From Peptococcaceae bacterium (GTDB lineage Bacteria > Bacillota > Desulfitobacteriia > Desulfitobacteriales > Desulfitobacteriaceae): a stretch of DNA of 11,566 nucleotides. The stretch is taken from positions 1-11,566 of the forward strand of contig JAITOS010000128.1 of NCBI GenBank assembly GCA_031289815.1, read 5' to 3'. A program made the position numbers and the translations under genes. The notes beneath the pieces were generated by a model. The model saw nothing but the letters and a program-made list of their open reading frames with translations, was not told the origin of the DNA and ran no database searches. Of the stretch, positions 1 through 7,126 are shown piece by piece. Numbering within the stretch: position 1 is the stretch's first letter; each line of letters opens with the position of its first letter.

Positions 1-38
1 AAAAAGATCACCGGCAGTAAAGAGACTATATCATCCAT
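1..38 (-). CDS. Start of an unidentified gene downstream of floA (partial)
   Basis: Only the first 12 codons are inside the window; they read MDDIVSLLPVIF on the minus strand and run off the left edge. The ATG at 38-36 lies 11 nt after the floA stop codon (52-50). A G-run in that gap could act as a Shine-Dalgarno sequence. The residues after MDD are hydrophobic, which would fit a membrane segment or signal anchor. Tight spacing and the same strand suggest the gene is the next member of the DUF1836-nfeD-floA operon. The visible part is too short to name a family. Confidence 0.5.
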   Translation of the reverse strand, partial: MDDIVSLLPVIF

Positions 39-49
39 CGTCGTCCCCC

Positions 50-1075
50 CTATTTCAGCGGAGAAGTCTGTCCGCCGGAATCATTCTTGCCGGAATCGGC
101 AATATTCGTTCTCATGCTGGTATCCGCCATGATATTCTGCATATGGTAATAATCCATAACCCCAATATTCCCTTCCCGCAAGGCTGCCGACAGGGCCAGC
201 GGCACTTCCGCCTGGGCTTCCACGACCTTGGCCTGCATCTCCTGCACCGAGGCTTTCATTTCCTGTTCCTTGGCTACCGCCATAGCTCTTCTTTCCTCGG
301 CTTTAGCCTGAGCGATCCGTTTATCGGCCTCCGCTTGATCGGTTTGCAATTGCGCGCCGATGTTTTTGCCCACGTCCACGTCGGCAATATCAATAGACAG
401 GATTTCAAAGGCCGTCCCGGAGTCCAGCCCTTTGGACAGCACCGTGTGCGAAACCATATCCGGATTTTCCAGCACCGCTTTATGCGATTCGGAAGAACCG
501 ATACTGGTGACGATCCCTTCGCCGACGCGGGCGATGATCGTTTCTTCCCCGGCGCCGCCTACCAGGCGGTCGATATTGGCTCGCACCGTGACCCTGGCTT
601 TGACCCTCAGCTCAATCCCATTCTGCGCGACCGCCGAAACGATCGGCGTTTCAATGACCTTGGGATTGACCGACATCTGCACCGCCTGAAGCACGTCGCG
701 TCCGGCCAGGTCGATGGCCGCCGCCCGTTCAAACTGCAAGGGAATCGCCGCCCGTTCCGCGGCAATCAGGGCGTTGACCACCCGGTCTACATTCCCGCCC
801 GCCAGATAATGCGCTTCCAGCTGCGCCGTCGAGATGTTCAGTCCGGCTTTATGCGCTTTGATCAGGGGATTGACGATTTTAGCCGGCGTTACCCGGCGCA
901 AACGCATCCCGATCAGGGTAAAGATCCCTACATTGACGCCTGCCGCTAAAGCGGATATCCAGAGTCCCACCGGGATAATCGTGAAGAGAATCCACAGGAT
1001 AATAACGATTAAAACCAACAATATAAGCGACATCATCAGACCGGAACTGCTCGCAAACAATTGAAATTGACTCAT
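50..1075 (-). CDS. floA: Flotillin-like protein FloA
   Basis: FloA is a membrane scaffold of functional membrane microdomains, anchored in the cytoplasmic membrane. The protein has an N-terminal hydrophobic segment (about residues 9-45, ending in a GLWISALAAG block), then the family's very conserved GMRLRR, NPLIKAHKAG, HYLAGGNVDRVVNALIAAERA, AAIDLAGRDVLQAVQMSVNPKVIETP and GAGEETIIARVGEGI blocks. A charged Ala/Glu-rich coiled coil follows (QTDQAEADKRIAQAKAEERRAMAVAKEQEM), and then an LREGNIGVMDYY tail motif. The 341 residues are close to the usual length of about 330. The start is uncertain. The ATG at 1075 (MSQFQLF) places the hydrophobic segment correctly but has only a weak ribosome site. 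The ATG at 1105 adds 10 residues and has no good site either. A GGAGGTG lies 21 nt before the 1075 ATG. It follows nfeD by 7-36 nt and is clearly cotranscribed with it. Confidence 0.95.
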   Translation of the reverse strand: MSQFQLFASSSGLMMSLILLVLIVIILWILFTIIPVGLWISALAAGVNVGIFTLIGMRLRRVTPAKIVNPLIKAHKAGLNISTAQLEAHYLAGGNVDRVVNALIAAERAAIPLQFERAAAIDLAGRDVLQAVQMSVNPKVIETPIVSAVAQNGIELRVKARVTVRANIDRLVGGAGEETIIARVGEGIVTSIGSSESHKAVLENPDMVSHTVLSKGLDSGTAFEILSIDIADVDVGKNIGAQLQTDQAEADKRIAQAKAEERRAMAVAKEQEMKASVQEMQAKVVEAQAEVPLALSAALREGNIGVMDYYHMQNIMADTSMRTNIADSGKNDSGGQTSPLK

Positions 1076-1111
1076 ATTTTCGCCCGACGCGGGCTTCACC
1101 TCCATGATATT

Positions 1112-1588
1112 TTATTCTTTGACCCCTATTTCCCTCACCACGATCCGGAGTCCTTCCACCGCGATGATCTGTATTTTCGCCCCGTTGCTGATAAACCCCC
1201 CTTCCGTCACCACGTCCAGACGCTCCCCGTCAAATTCCCCCGTCCCCGCCGGCCGTAGCAGGCTCAGCGCCCGTCCTTCCTTGCCAATATAGCCCACATA
1301 ATCCGGTTTGGGCGCCACGTAGCCCTCCTCGTTGGACTGTCTTTCCCTTAAAGAAAGCCTCTGCCACAGCCATCGCGTCTTGGAAAAGCGGAAGCTCAAG
1401 CCCAATAGGACGGCTAAAACAAGCAGCAGCGCCAAGGTGCAGTAGATACCTTGCTGGATACTCTCCGCCGACAAGAAAATTCCCGCAATCAGCGCCAGCA
1501 AACCGAGTACCCCCAAAATTCCGCCGGGAAGCAAGATTTCCATGATCAGAAGCACCAAGCCCAGGATAAATAAGAAAATAATGTCCAT
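1112..1588 (-). CDS. NfeD-family membrane protein, short form
   Basis: This 158-residue protein has three hydrophobic segments (about residues 2-21, 24-42 and 46-68). A basic linker follows, then a soluble C-terminal OB-fold-type NfeD domain (about 95-157) with the family signature of a G-x-E-G-x-A start, LRPAGTGEFDGERLDVVTEG, then a FISNGAKIQII strand and EGLRIVV. It lacks the N-terminal ClpP-like serine protease domain of long NfeD proteins, so it is the short form. NfeD proteins are encoded next to flotillins/stomatins and act with them in the membrane, and floA follows immediately here. The ATG at 1588 has a clear GAGGAGG 8 nt upstream. That site overlaps the end of the upstream DUF1836 gene, whose TGA is at 1594-1592, implying coupled translation. 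Confidence 0.9.
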   Translation of the reverse strand: MDIIFLFILGLVLLIMEILLPGGILGVLGLLALIAGIFLSAESIQQGIYCTLALLLVLAVLLGLSFRFSKTRWLWQRLSLRERQSNEEGYVAPKPDYVGYIGKEGRALSLLRPAGTGEFDGERLDVVTEGGFISNGAKIQIIAVEGLRIVVREIGVKE

Positions 1589-1591
1589 CCG

Positions 1592-2206
1592 TCATCCCTC
1601 CTCTTTAGAATTTTCCGGCGAATTCCGTTCTCCGGCCATCTTCTCCAGCCAGTTTCCGGCAATCTGTTTATATACATTCGCCCTCGCTAACAGATTGAGA
1701 ATCATCAGGGTTACGCCCGCCGTGGAGCGGTCTTCTTCCCGCATATCCTCAGGCGCCAGAGAATCCTCCACTTCCGCCGCTAACTGACCGATCATCTTTT
1801 CCCAATCTTGCCGCGTGCGGTCGAATATATCACTATAGTATCGGTAAAGTTTGGCCGGATGAATCCGATCACCGGCCTGATCCGGTAAATCCTGATTCAC
1901 AAAGCGCAACAGGGCGGAGATTTGCTCCAGAGGCAAAATATTTCGCAGATCATTGATAAGAAGGATATTCGCCACCTGTTCCCGATTATACTTTTTCTTA
2001 TAAGGTTTCGATAGATATTTTCTCCGCACCCAATTTTGAATATGCAGGCGGTTAATATCATTTTGACTGACCTTTTGCGCGATCTCCACGACCTGGGAGA
2101 GCATCATGGAATCGAGTTCCAGATAAGGCAGCGCTTTGGTCTTGGGCTCTACCTGATTGGCAAGCCCCAAAATTCCCGTTAAATGCTGGGTATTCAGCGG
2201 AATCAT
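1592..2206 (-). CDS. DUF1836 domain protein, probable HTH regulator
   Basis: The 204-residue protein matches the DUF1836 family, which is found in Firmicutes and thought to be a MerR-like helix-turn-helix DNA-binding family without an assigned function. The diagnostic stretch is about residues 58-105: IQNWVRRKYLSKPYKKKYNREQ, then VANILLINDLRNILPLEQI, resembling a MerR-type winged HTH. The C-terminal half is helical and acidic, with no membrane segment. It is the first gene of the operon with nfeD and floA, so it may regulate that operon or itself; this is inference. The ATG is preceded by GGGAG with no spacer, an unusual arrangement. No in-frame start exists upstream because a stop codon is reached within 12 nt. 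A TTG 12 codons in is a weaker alternative. Confidence 0.8.
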   Translation of the reverse strand: MIPLNTQHLTGILGLANQVEPKTKALPYLELDSMMLSQVVEIAQKVSQNDINRLHIQNWVRRKYLSKPYKKKYNREQVANILLINDLRNILPLEQISALLRFVNQDLPDQAGDRIHPAKLYRYYSDIFDRTRQDWEKMIGQLAAEVEDSLAPEDMREEDRSTAGVTLMILNLLARANVYKQIAGNWLEKMAGERNSPENSKEEG

Positions 2207-2243
2207 CTCCCTGCATCACTGCTGTAATTGTATTCCTGCTTAT

Positions 2244-2272
2244 ATTATATGATCATTGCGATCTCTTGTAAA
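2244..2272 (-). promoter_or_regulatory. SigA-type promoter of the DUF1836-nfeD-floA operon
   Basis: Read on the minus strand, TTTACA (2272-2267) and TATAAT (2249-2244) are separated by exactly 17 nt, one mismatch from the vegetative consensus. Transcription would begin near 2237, about 30 nt before the DUF1836 start codon. Confidence 0.75.
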
Positions 2273-2324
2273 TATGTTTTTATCTGAGCAGGCTGCCGAA
2301 AATTTTAGGCATTTAAGAAATTTT

Positions 2325-2366
2325 TTGAAAACCCGCTAGGATATAAGAGGTAAAATATAGTATAAT
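2325..2366 (+). promoter_or_regulatory. Possible promoter region of the sensor cassette
   Basis: A perfect -10 hexamer TATAAT lies at 2361-2366, about 80 nt before the first start codon of the cassette. No good -35 is found 16-18 nt upstream of it. TTGAAA at 2325-2330 is 20 nt before a TAAAAT at 2351-2356, which is a poorer combination. The weak -35 would fit a promoter that needs an activator. The divergent DUF1836 promoter lies about 90 nt away. Confidence 0.35.
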
Positions 2367-2398
2367 TCAAAATGTAAAATGATTTTTAGCAATGGAGC

Positions 2399-2424
2399 CT
2401 ATCATGAAAACAATGTGATGATAG
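2399..2424 (+). repeat. Inverted repeat in the leader of the sensor cassette
   Basis: CTATCAT (2399-2405) and ATGATAG (2418-2424) are perfect 7-nt inverted arms separated by 12 nt. They lie between the candidate -10 and the ribosome site at 2431. They could be a protein operator or an RNA hairpin; a chance occurrence in AT-rich DNA cannot be excluded. Confidence 0.4.
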
Positions 2425-2444
2425 AGATATGGAGGATGAACAGC

Positions 2445-3455
2445 ATGAGGGTAAAAAGAGGGACGCTCATTTTCATGGCCATGTTTATGGTTTTCAGCCT
2501 GACGGGCTGCGGCCAAACGACGGTGGGCCCGGCTGCCAATAACGGCGACCTGTCCGCCGCCTACACGGACAGCAACGGTGATTTGACCGCCGACCTGCCG
2601 ACGGACTCCAAACTGTGGCGAGACCCAGAAGTCCTTACGTTTTCCTACGCGCCGCTGGAAGAGGCCGGAGCCTACGCGGACATCTTCGACGATTTTGTCA
2701 GCTTCCTATCCGAAAAAACCGGGAAGCAAGTGGTGCAGAACGTGATGGCGTCTAACTCAGCCGGACTGATCTCCATGCGGGACGGCCAGCTGGACATCGG
2801 CAGTTTTGCCTCCGGCACGACTTGCTACGCCGTGAACCTCGCGGGCTACGTACCCTGCTCGGTCAAAGGTTGGGCGGACAGGGCGCAGGGCTATTCCCTC
2901 GCCATCCTCGTCCGTGCGGACAGCCCCTATACCCAGCTTGCGGAAATGAAAGGCAAAAAAGTCGCCCACGCCAACGAGAGTTCCAATTCGGGGCATTTGG
3001 CGCCTCTGGCCCTGCTGCCCCAGGAGGGCGTCGTTCCCGGTACGGACTATGAGATTCTCTTCTCCGGCAGTCATGAAAACTCCGTTTACGGCGTGCTGGA
3101 CGGCGCCTATGACTTCGCCTGCGTCGCGGCCAGAAGCAGTGTGTTTGACCGTATGGTCGCCGACGGGCGGGTCAATGAAGACGACTTCCGCATTATCTGG
3201 CTGAGCAGTACCTTCCCCACTTCCTCGTTCGGCTACGCGCACGATCTGCATCCCGACCTCGCCGCGAAGATTAAGGAAGCCTTTAACGACTATAAGTTTA
3301 CGCCGGAGATGACCGCCGCTTTCGGCGGCACGGATCGCTTTTTCCCAGTCACCTACATGCGTGATTACAGCGTCGTCCGTCTCATCGCCGAATCGGCCGG
3401 AGAGAAATTCGACGAGGCGGGTCTGCAAAAAATGATTGCGTCCGAATCCAAGTAA
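2445..3455 (+). CDS. PhnD-family substrate-binding lipoprotein
   Basis: This is a predicted extracytoplasmic solute-binding lipoprotein of the phosphate/phosphite/phosphonate-binding (PhnD-like, periplasmic binding type 2) family, 336 residues. A signal peptide ends in the lipobox LTGC with the lipidated Cys at residue 22. The mature part shows the family's opening FSYAPLEEAGAYADIFDDF, the QLDIGSFASGTTCYA segment, LAILVRADSPYTQLAEMKGKKVA, and the ligand-loop stretch ESSNSGHLAP (residues 178-187, equivalent to the S-x-x-SG loop). A GSHENSVYGVLDGAYDFACVAA hinge-like segment follows. The start at 2445 has GGAGG 9 nt upstream; an in-frame ATG at 2379 would bury the signal peptide behind 22 extra residues and has no ribosome site. 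No permease or ATPase gene is nearby, and the two following genes are a lipoprotein and a sensor kinase. A sensory role is therefore more likely than transport. The ligand cannot be told from the sequence, since the family binds varied oxyanions and organic compounds. Confidence 0.88.
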   Translation: MRVKRGTLIFMAMFMVFSLTGCGQTTVGPAANNGDLSAAYTDSNGDLTADLPTDSKLWRDPEVLTFSYAPLEEAGAYADIFDDFVSFLSEKTGKQVVQNVMASNSAGLISMRDGQLDIGSFASGTTCYAVNLAGYVPCSVKGWADRAQGYSLAILVRADSPYTQLAEMKGKKVAHANESSNSGHLAPLALLPQEGVVPGTDYEILFSGSHENSVYGVLDGAYDFACVAARSSVFDRMVADGRVNEDDFRIIWLSSTFPTSSFGYAHDLHPDLAAKIKEAFNDYKFTPEMTAAFGGTDRFFPVTYMRDYSVVRLIAESAGEKFDEAGLQKMIASESK

Positions 3456-3478
3456 CGCGTTTAACAGGAGGCGTCGGC

Positions 3479-3928
3479 ATGAAGTTTCGTTTTGTATATG
3501 GTATCGCCGTGATCGTGATCGCCGCCGCGCTGCTGAGCGGTTGCCAGGGACGGGACGGAACCATGCGCGACGGGTACTATACCGCGGAAGCGACTGACTA
3601 TGACAGTGAGGGCTGGAAGGATTTCCTCACGATCTATGTATCTGACAACAAGATTGTGACCGCGGAATTCAACGCCTACACCCGTTTCGGTTTCCTCCGG
3701 TCGTGGGATCCGGATTACCAACGCCAGGAAAGAACGAAAACCGGTCTGCATCCCAGCGAGTATTTGCGTACCTATACCGGCGAACTGCTCAATCTGCAAA
3801 ACCCCGCCAGTGTGCTTGTCGTCGCCGGCGCGGAGCGGCAGCACCAGATATTTCAACTTTTGGCGGCGGCGGCGATGGTTCAGGCGCAAGCCGGCGATAA
3901 GACGATCGCCCTCGTCGCGCTGCCATGA
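3479..3928 (+). CDS. Small FMN-binding-like lipoprotein with degenerate flavin motif
   Basis: The 149-residue protein has a lipoprotein signal (LLSGC, Cys at residue 22) and one compact domain. Its pattern resembles small FMN_bind-type lipoproteins: DGYYTAEATDYDSEGWKDF, then a strand with an NKI turn (IYVSDNKIVTAEFNAY), a central SWDPDYQRQ, and LLNLQNP before the motif region. In active relatives the motif is D-x-x-S-G-A-T, whose last Thr carries covalent FMN. Here residues 113-119 read LVVAGAE: GA is kept, but Asp, Ser and the acceptor Thr are replaced (Glu119 at the Thr position). Covalent flavinylation is therefore unlikely. AGGAGG lies 7 nt before the ATG. The stop overlaps the following kinase reading frame (ATGA at 3925-3928). 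Its job is not known. An accessory binding or redox-sensing lipoprotein for the adjacent kinase is an inference; assignment to the FMN_bind fold is moderately sure. Confidence 0.7.
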   Translation: MKFRFVYGIAVIVIAAALLSGCQGRDGTMRDGYYTAEATDYDSEGWKDFLTIYVSDNKIVTAEFNAYTRFGFLRSWDPDYQRQERTKTGLHPSEYLRTYTGELLNLQNPASVLVVAGAERQHQIFQLLAAAAMVQAQAGDKTIALVALP

Positions 3929-3945
3929 ATCAGGAGAACAACATC

Positions 3946-6900
3946 ATGTCCGATTATCGAGCGCTACATAGGAAATCCGCCGGTCTCACCACGAGGATAC
4001 GCGCCATCACCCTCTTGATCACCAGCGTAATGGCGGTGGGGCTGATCTTTGTCATGACGTTTTTTATGAACTCCCTGACGGACACGATCCTGCTCGAAAC
4101 CCTCCAGCCAATGGCAAAAACAGCGGCGCAAGGCATAGAGGGAAATTTGCACACCCTGACCGGGAATTTTTTTACCCTGCGCGACCACACCATCATTGCT
4201 TCCGCCGACGCTGACATCGACGCCAGACGACAGGTTTTGGACGACGTCGTCTCCGGCGTGGAGTTCACCTGGCTGGGTCTGTATTTGCCTGACGGCGTTC
4301 AGCTTACGGGGACGAGCGAAGCCCCAAGTGACATTTCCGGCCGGACGTTGTTCAGCAACATCAAGGCGACAGGAAATCTGGTCATAGAGGATACGACCAT
4401 CGGTTTCAGAGGCTCGGAAATCAGGATGGGTCTGCCCGTAAACGCGCTGGGCTCGGAAGACGCAACGCCGGCGTATTATCTCATGGGCGGCTACGATTAT
4501 GAGATCATCGACGATATTTTGCGCGAGATCAATGTCAGCCCGAACGGCATGGCTTTTATCGTCAACGAAGAAGGGCGGCTGATCGCACACAAACATATGG
4601 ACAAAGTATTCCGGGGGGAATCCGTGACCGACAGTCTCGGTACAAGTTCATCTGCGGAAGCGGTATTTCTCGCCATGACGCAAGGGCAAACCGGAACGCT
4701 GGAGATCAAGGGCGCGCAAGACCGAAGCTTTGTCAGCTTCGCGCCGATTCGGGGCACGCTGTGGTCGCTGGTCATCCAAGCGCCGCGCAGCGACTACATT
4801 GCCGCTACCAATCAGGCGCTGACAATCACGGTGATCATTACCATCGCCTTCCTTGCCTGTTTTTCCCTGTTCCTGACCTTTTTTATCCGCAAGACACTCT
4901 CTTTCCCGCTCAAAACCATCACCGGCAACGCGGACAAGCTGACGAAGGGCGAATTTGAAGGCCTGATTTATCCCGCGGCCCTGGCGCGACAGGACGAAAT
5001 TGGTCAGCTTGGCGCGGCGTTTCTCTCCATGTCTCAGTCCATCCAAAATCTACTGGGTGACATCACCCGCCTTACCAGCGGGGCCAAAGACGGAAAACTG
5101 GGCGAACGGTCGGACGACGCCGCCTATCTGGGCGGGTATCGGCAGATTCTTTCCGGTATTAACGCGACGCTGGACGCCTTCTGCTCCCATTTGGACATCA
5201 TGCCCGAAGCGCTCATGTTCCTGGATCAATCGCGCCAGAGTATCTACCATAATAAGGCGATGGGAGAGCTTTTGGAACGCCACGGCTTTCACGCGGCGGA
5301 CCCTCGCCTGTTAACCGCGCTGTTACCGCTCTATGAAGCGGATGGGCTGCCCGCCGCCGCTGAGGTTGTATTCACCTCCGTCGGCGAGGGAGCGAGCTTT
5401 CAGACCGATGTGGGATTGCCGGATATCCACGGCGGCGAAGAACGCCATTATGATCTCAGTCTGTGGCGCGTAGGCGGGAAGGCCGAGCCTTTTAAAAGCG
5501 GCGACAGCGCCTCGGTTTGCGTCATGCTGATCTTAAACGACATAACCCAGCTCACCAGAGCCAAGACGGACGCGGAGGCGGCCAGCCGCTCCAAGAGCGA
5601 GTTCCTCTCCCGGATGAGCCACGAAATGCGTACCCCCATGAACGCCATCATCGGCATGTCCTCTATCGGCCGGTCGGCGGACGACGCGGAGCGCAAGGAA
5701 TACTGCTTAACCAGAATCGGCGAGGCTTCGCAGCATCTTCTCGGCATCATCAACGATATTTTGGATATGTCCAAAATCGAGGCCGACAAATTTGAACTGT
5801 CTTGTACGGAGACGGACTTTGAACGCCTATTGCAACGGGTCGTTAACGTCATCAATTTCCGCGCCCAAGAAAAGAACCAGGAGCTGTTTGTCAGGATTGG
5901 CCCGGACATCCCGGCGCGAATCATCGCCGACGAGCAGCGTCTGGCTCAGGTGATCACGAATCTGCTGACTAACGCGGTCAAATTCACGCCGGAGGGAGGA
6001 AGCATCACCCTTCGAGCCGAAAAAACCGCCGAAACAGCGACCGCCTGCACCCTGCGCGTAGAAGTTCAGGATACCGGCATCGGCATATCCGCGGCACAGC
6101 AAACGCGGCTGTTCACCGCCTTTGAACAAGTGGACGGCAGCATTTCCCGCCGCTTTGGCGGCACGGGGCTGGGCTTGGCCATTTCCAAGCGGATCATTGA
6201 GCTGATGGGGGGCCGCATCTGGGTAGAATCCGAGGTTGACCGGGGCTCTTCCTTCTTCTTCGAGCTTGAAGCCCCAAAAAGCGATCCGGAACCGGGCCAT
6301 CCCTGCCCGCCAGACGTTTGGGCGAATTTGCGCGTATTGGTGGCGACGGGTTCAACGGAAACCTTCGCCTTATTCGTCTCCGTTCTCACGCCGCTGGGGG
6401 CGCACTGCGAAACCGCGATCAGCGGCGAACGCGCCCTTGCCGTTATGGATACCGAGGCGGAGAACCGCTTTAACATCATTTTTATTGATCTGAATTTGCC
6501 GGATATGACCGGTGTTGAGCTGACCAAGGCCATGATCAGACAGGACACGAAGGCCGCTTTGGTGTTGCTGACCAATGATGAATCCGGCAGTTGGGAAAAC
6601 GAGGCGCGCGCGGCGGGTATCTCCATGTTCCTGCCCAAACCGCTGTTCCCTTCCGCTCTGATTGATTGTATCAGCGCCTGTGTGGAATTGCGGGAACAAG
6701 GCTCCGGCGACGATCCCGCCGCTGATTCCATCGACGGCATTTTTGCGGGCAAAACCGTTCTGGTTGCCGAAGACGTGGACATCAACCGTGAAATCTTAGC
6801 CGCGCTGCTTGAATCTACAGGGCTCAGCATTGATTTCGCCTTTGACGGGGAGGAAGCCGTGGAGAAATTTACCGCCTCCGGCCCCTACCAGCTTATTCTG

Positions 6901-7119
6901 ATGGACATCCAGATGCCCAAGGTAGACGGTCTTGAAGCTGCGAGGCTCATCCGGTCTTCAGGGTTGCCCGGTGCGGACGCCATACCCATCATAGCCATGA
7001 CCGCCAACGTGTTTCGCGAGGACATTGAGAAATGTCTGGCCGCCGGTATGAACGGCCATCTGGGCAAGCCCGTAGACATGGATAAGCTCATCAGCACCTT
7101 ATCCCTCTATTTAACCTGA
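3946..7119 (+). CDS. Hybrid sensor histidine kinase (dCache-HAMP-PAS-HK-REC-REC)
   Basis: This 1057-residue membrane sensor kinase has the following parts: membrane segment 1 (about 21-41), an extracellular region of about 250 residues with dCache character, including GMAFIVNEEGRLIAH in the membrane-proximal half, membrane segment 2 (about 292-314), HAMP (about 315-370), and a PAS-like region (about 412-540). HisKA follows with phospho-acceptor His559 in SHEMRTPMNAI. The HATPase has the N box (Asn676 in NLLTNAVKFT), DTGIGI from Asp709, the FEQVD box and GGTGLGLAI. Receiver 1 (about 795-912) keeps Asp848 and Lys898 but has Ala800/Thr801 where the acidic pair should be. Receiver 2 (936-1054) is complete: Glu942/Asp943, Asp987, Thr1019 and Lys1041. 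There is no Hpt or DNA-binding output domain. The ATG at 3946 has AGGAG 9 nt upstream; the ATG at 3925 overlaps the preceding stop but has no ribosome site. It should autophosphorylate and pass phosphate to receiver 2, then to an unlinked Hpt or regulator. The input is probably linked to the two lipoproteins encoded just before it. Confidence 0.95.
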   Translation: MSDYRALHRKSAGLTTRIRAITLLITSVMAVGLIFVMTFFMNSLTDTILLETLQPMAKTAAQGIEGNLHTLTGNFFTLRDHTIIASADADIDARRQVLDDVVSGVEFTWLGLYLPDGVQLTGTSEAPSDISGRTLFSNIKATGNLVIEDTTIGFRGSEIRMGLPVNALGSEDATPAYYLMGGYDYEIIDDILREINVSPNGMAFIVNEEGRLIAHKHMDKVFRGESVTDSLGTSSSAEAVFLAMTQGQTGTLEIKGAQDRSFVSFAPIRGTLWSLVIQAPRSDYIAATNQALTITVIITIAFLACFSLFLTFFIRKTLSFPLKTITGNADKLTKGEFEGLIYPAALARQDEIGQLGAAFLSMSQSIQNLLGDITRLTSGAKDGKLGERSDDAAYLGGYRQILSGINATLDAFCSHLDIMPEALMFLDQSRQSIYHNKAMGELLERHGFHAADPRLLTALLPLYEADGLPAAAEVVFTSVGEGASFQTDVGLPDIHGGEERHYDLSLWRVGGKAEPFKSGDSASVCVMLILNDITQLTRAKTDAEAASRSKSEFLSRMSHEMRTPMNAIIGMSSIGRSADDAERKEYCLTRIGEASQHLLGIINDILDMSKIEADKFELSCTETDFERLLQRVVNVINFRAQEKNQELFVRIGPDIPARIIADEQRLAQVITNLLTNAVKFTPEGGSITLRAEKTAETATACTLRVEVQDTGIGISAAQQTRLFTAFEQVDGSISRRFGGTGLGLAISKRIIELMGGRIWVESEVDRGSSFFFELEAPKSDPEPGHPCPPDVWANLRVLVATGSTETFALFVSVLTPLGAHCETAISGERALAVMDTEAENRFNIIFIDLNLPDMTGVELTKAMIRQDTKAALVLLTNDESGSWENEARAAGISMFLPKPLFPSALIDCISACVELREQGSGDDPAADSIDGIFAGKTVLVAEDVDINREILAALLESTGLSIDFAFDGEEAVEKFTASGPYQLILMDIQMPKVDGLEAARLIRSSGLPGADAIPIIAMTANVFREDIEKCLAAGMNGHLGKPVDMDKLISTLSLYLT

Positions 7120-7126
7120 TTCCCGC

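Noticed and set aside
143..949. 268-codon open frame on the plus strand opposite floA
   Set aside because: It is the antisense frame of a strongly conserved FloA sequence; its translation is His/Arg/Gly-rich with no domain.
2379..2444. N-terminal extension of the PhnD lipoprotein from ATG 2379
   Set aside because: It would place 22 polar residues before a normal lipoprotein signal peptide and lacks a ribosome site; ATG 2445 has GGAGG at 9 nt.
2757..3428. 223-codon minus-strand frame opposite the PhnD lipoprotein gene
   Set aside because: It lies within the opposite strand of a recognisable gene with a good ribosome site, and its translation has no recognisable motif.
6066..6830. 254-codon minus-strand frame opposite the kinase
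   Set aside because: It is a Ser/Pro-rich shadow of the HATPase and receiver coding sequence, as are the frames at 3964-4596 and 5827-6300.
2445..7119. Horizontal acquisition of the sensor cassette judged from base composition
   Set aside because: By eye the GC level and codon style look like those of the flanking genes, and no repeats, integrase, tRNA or insertion sequence bound the cassette.
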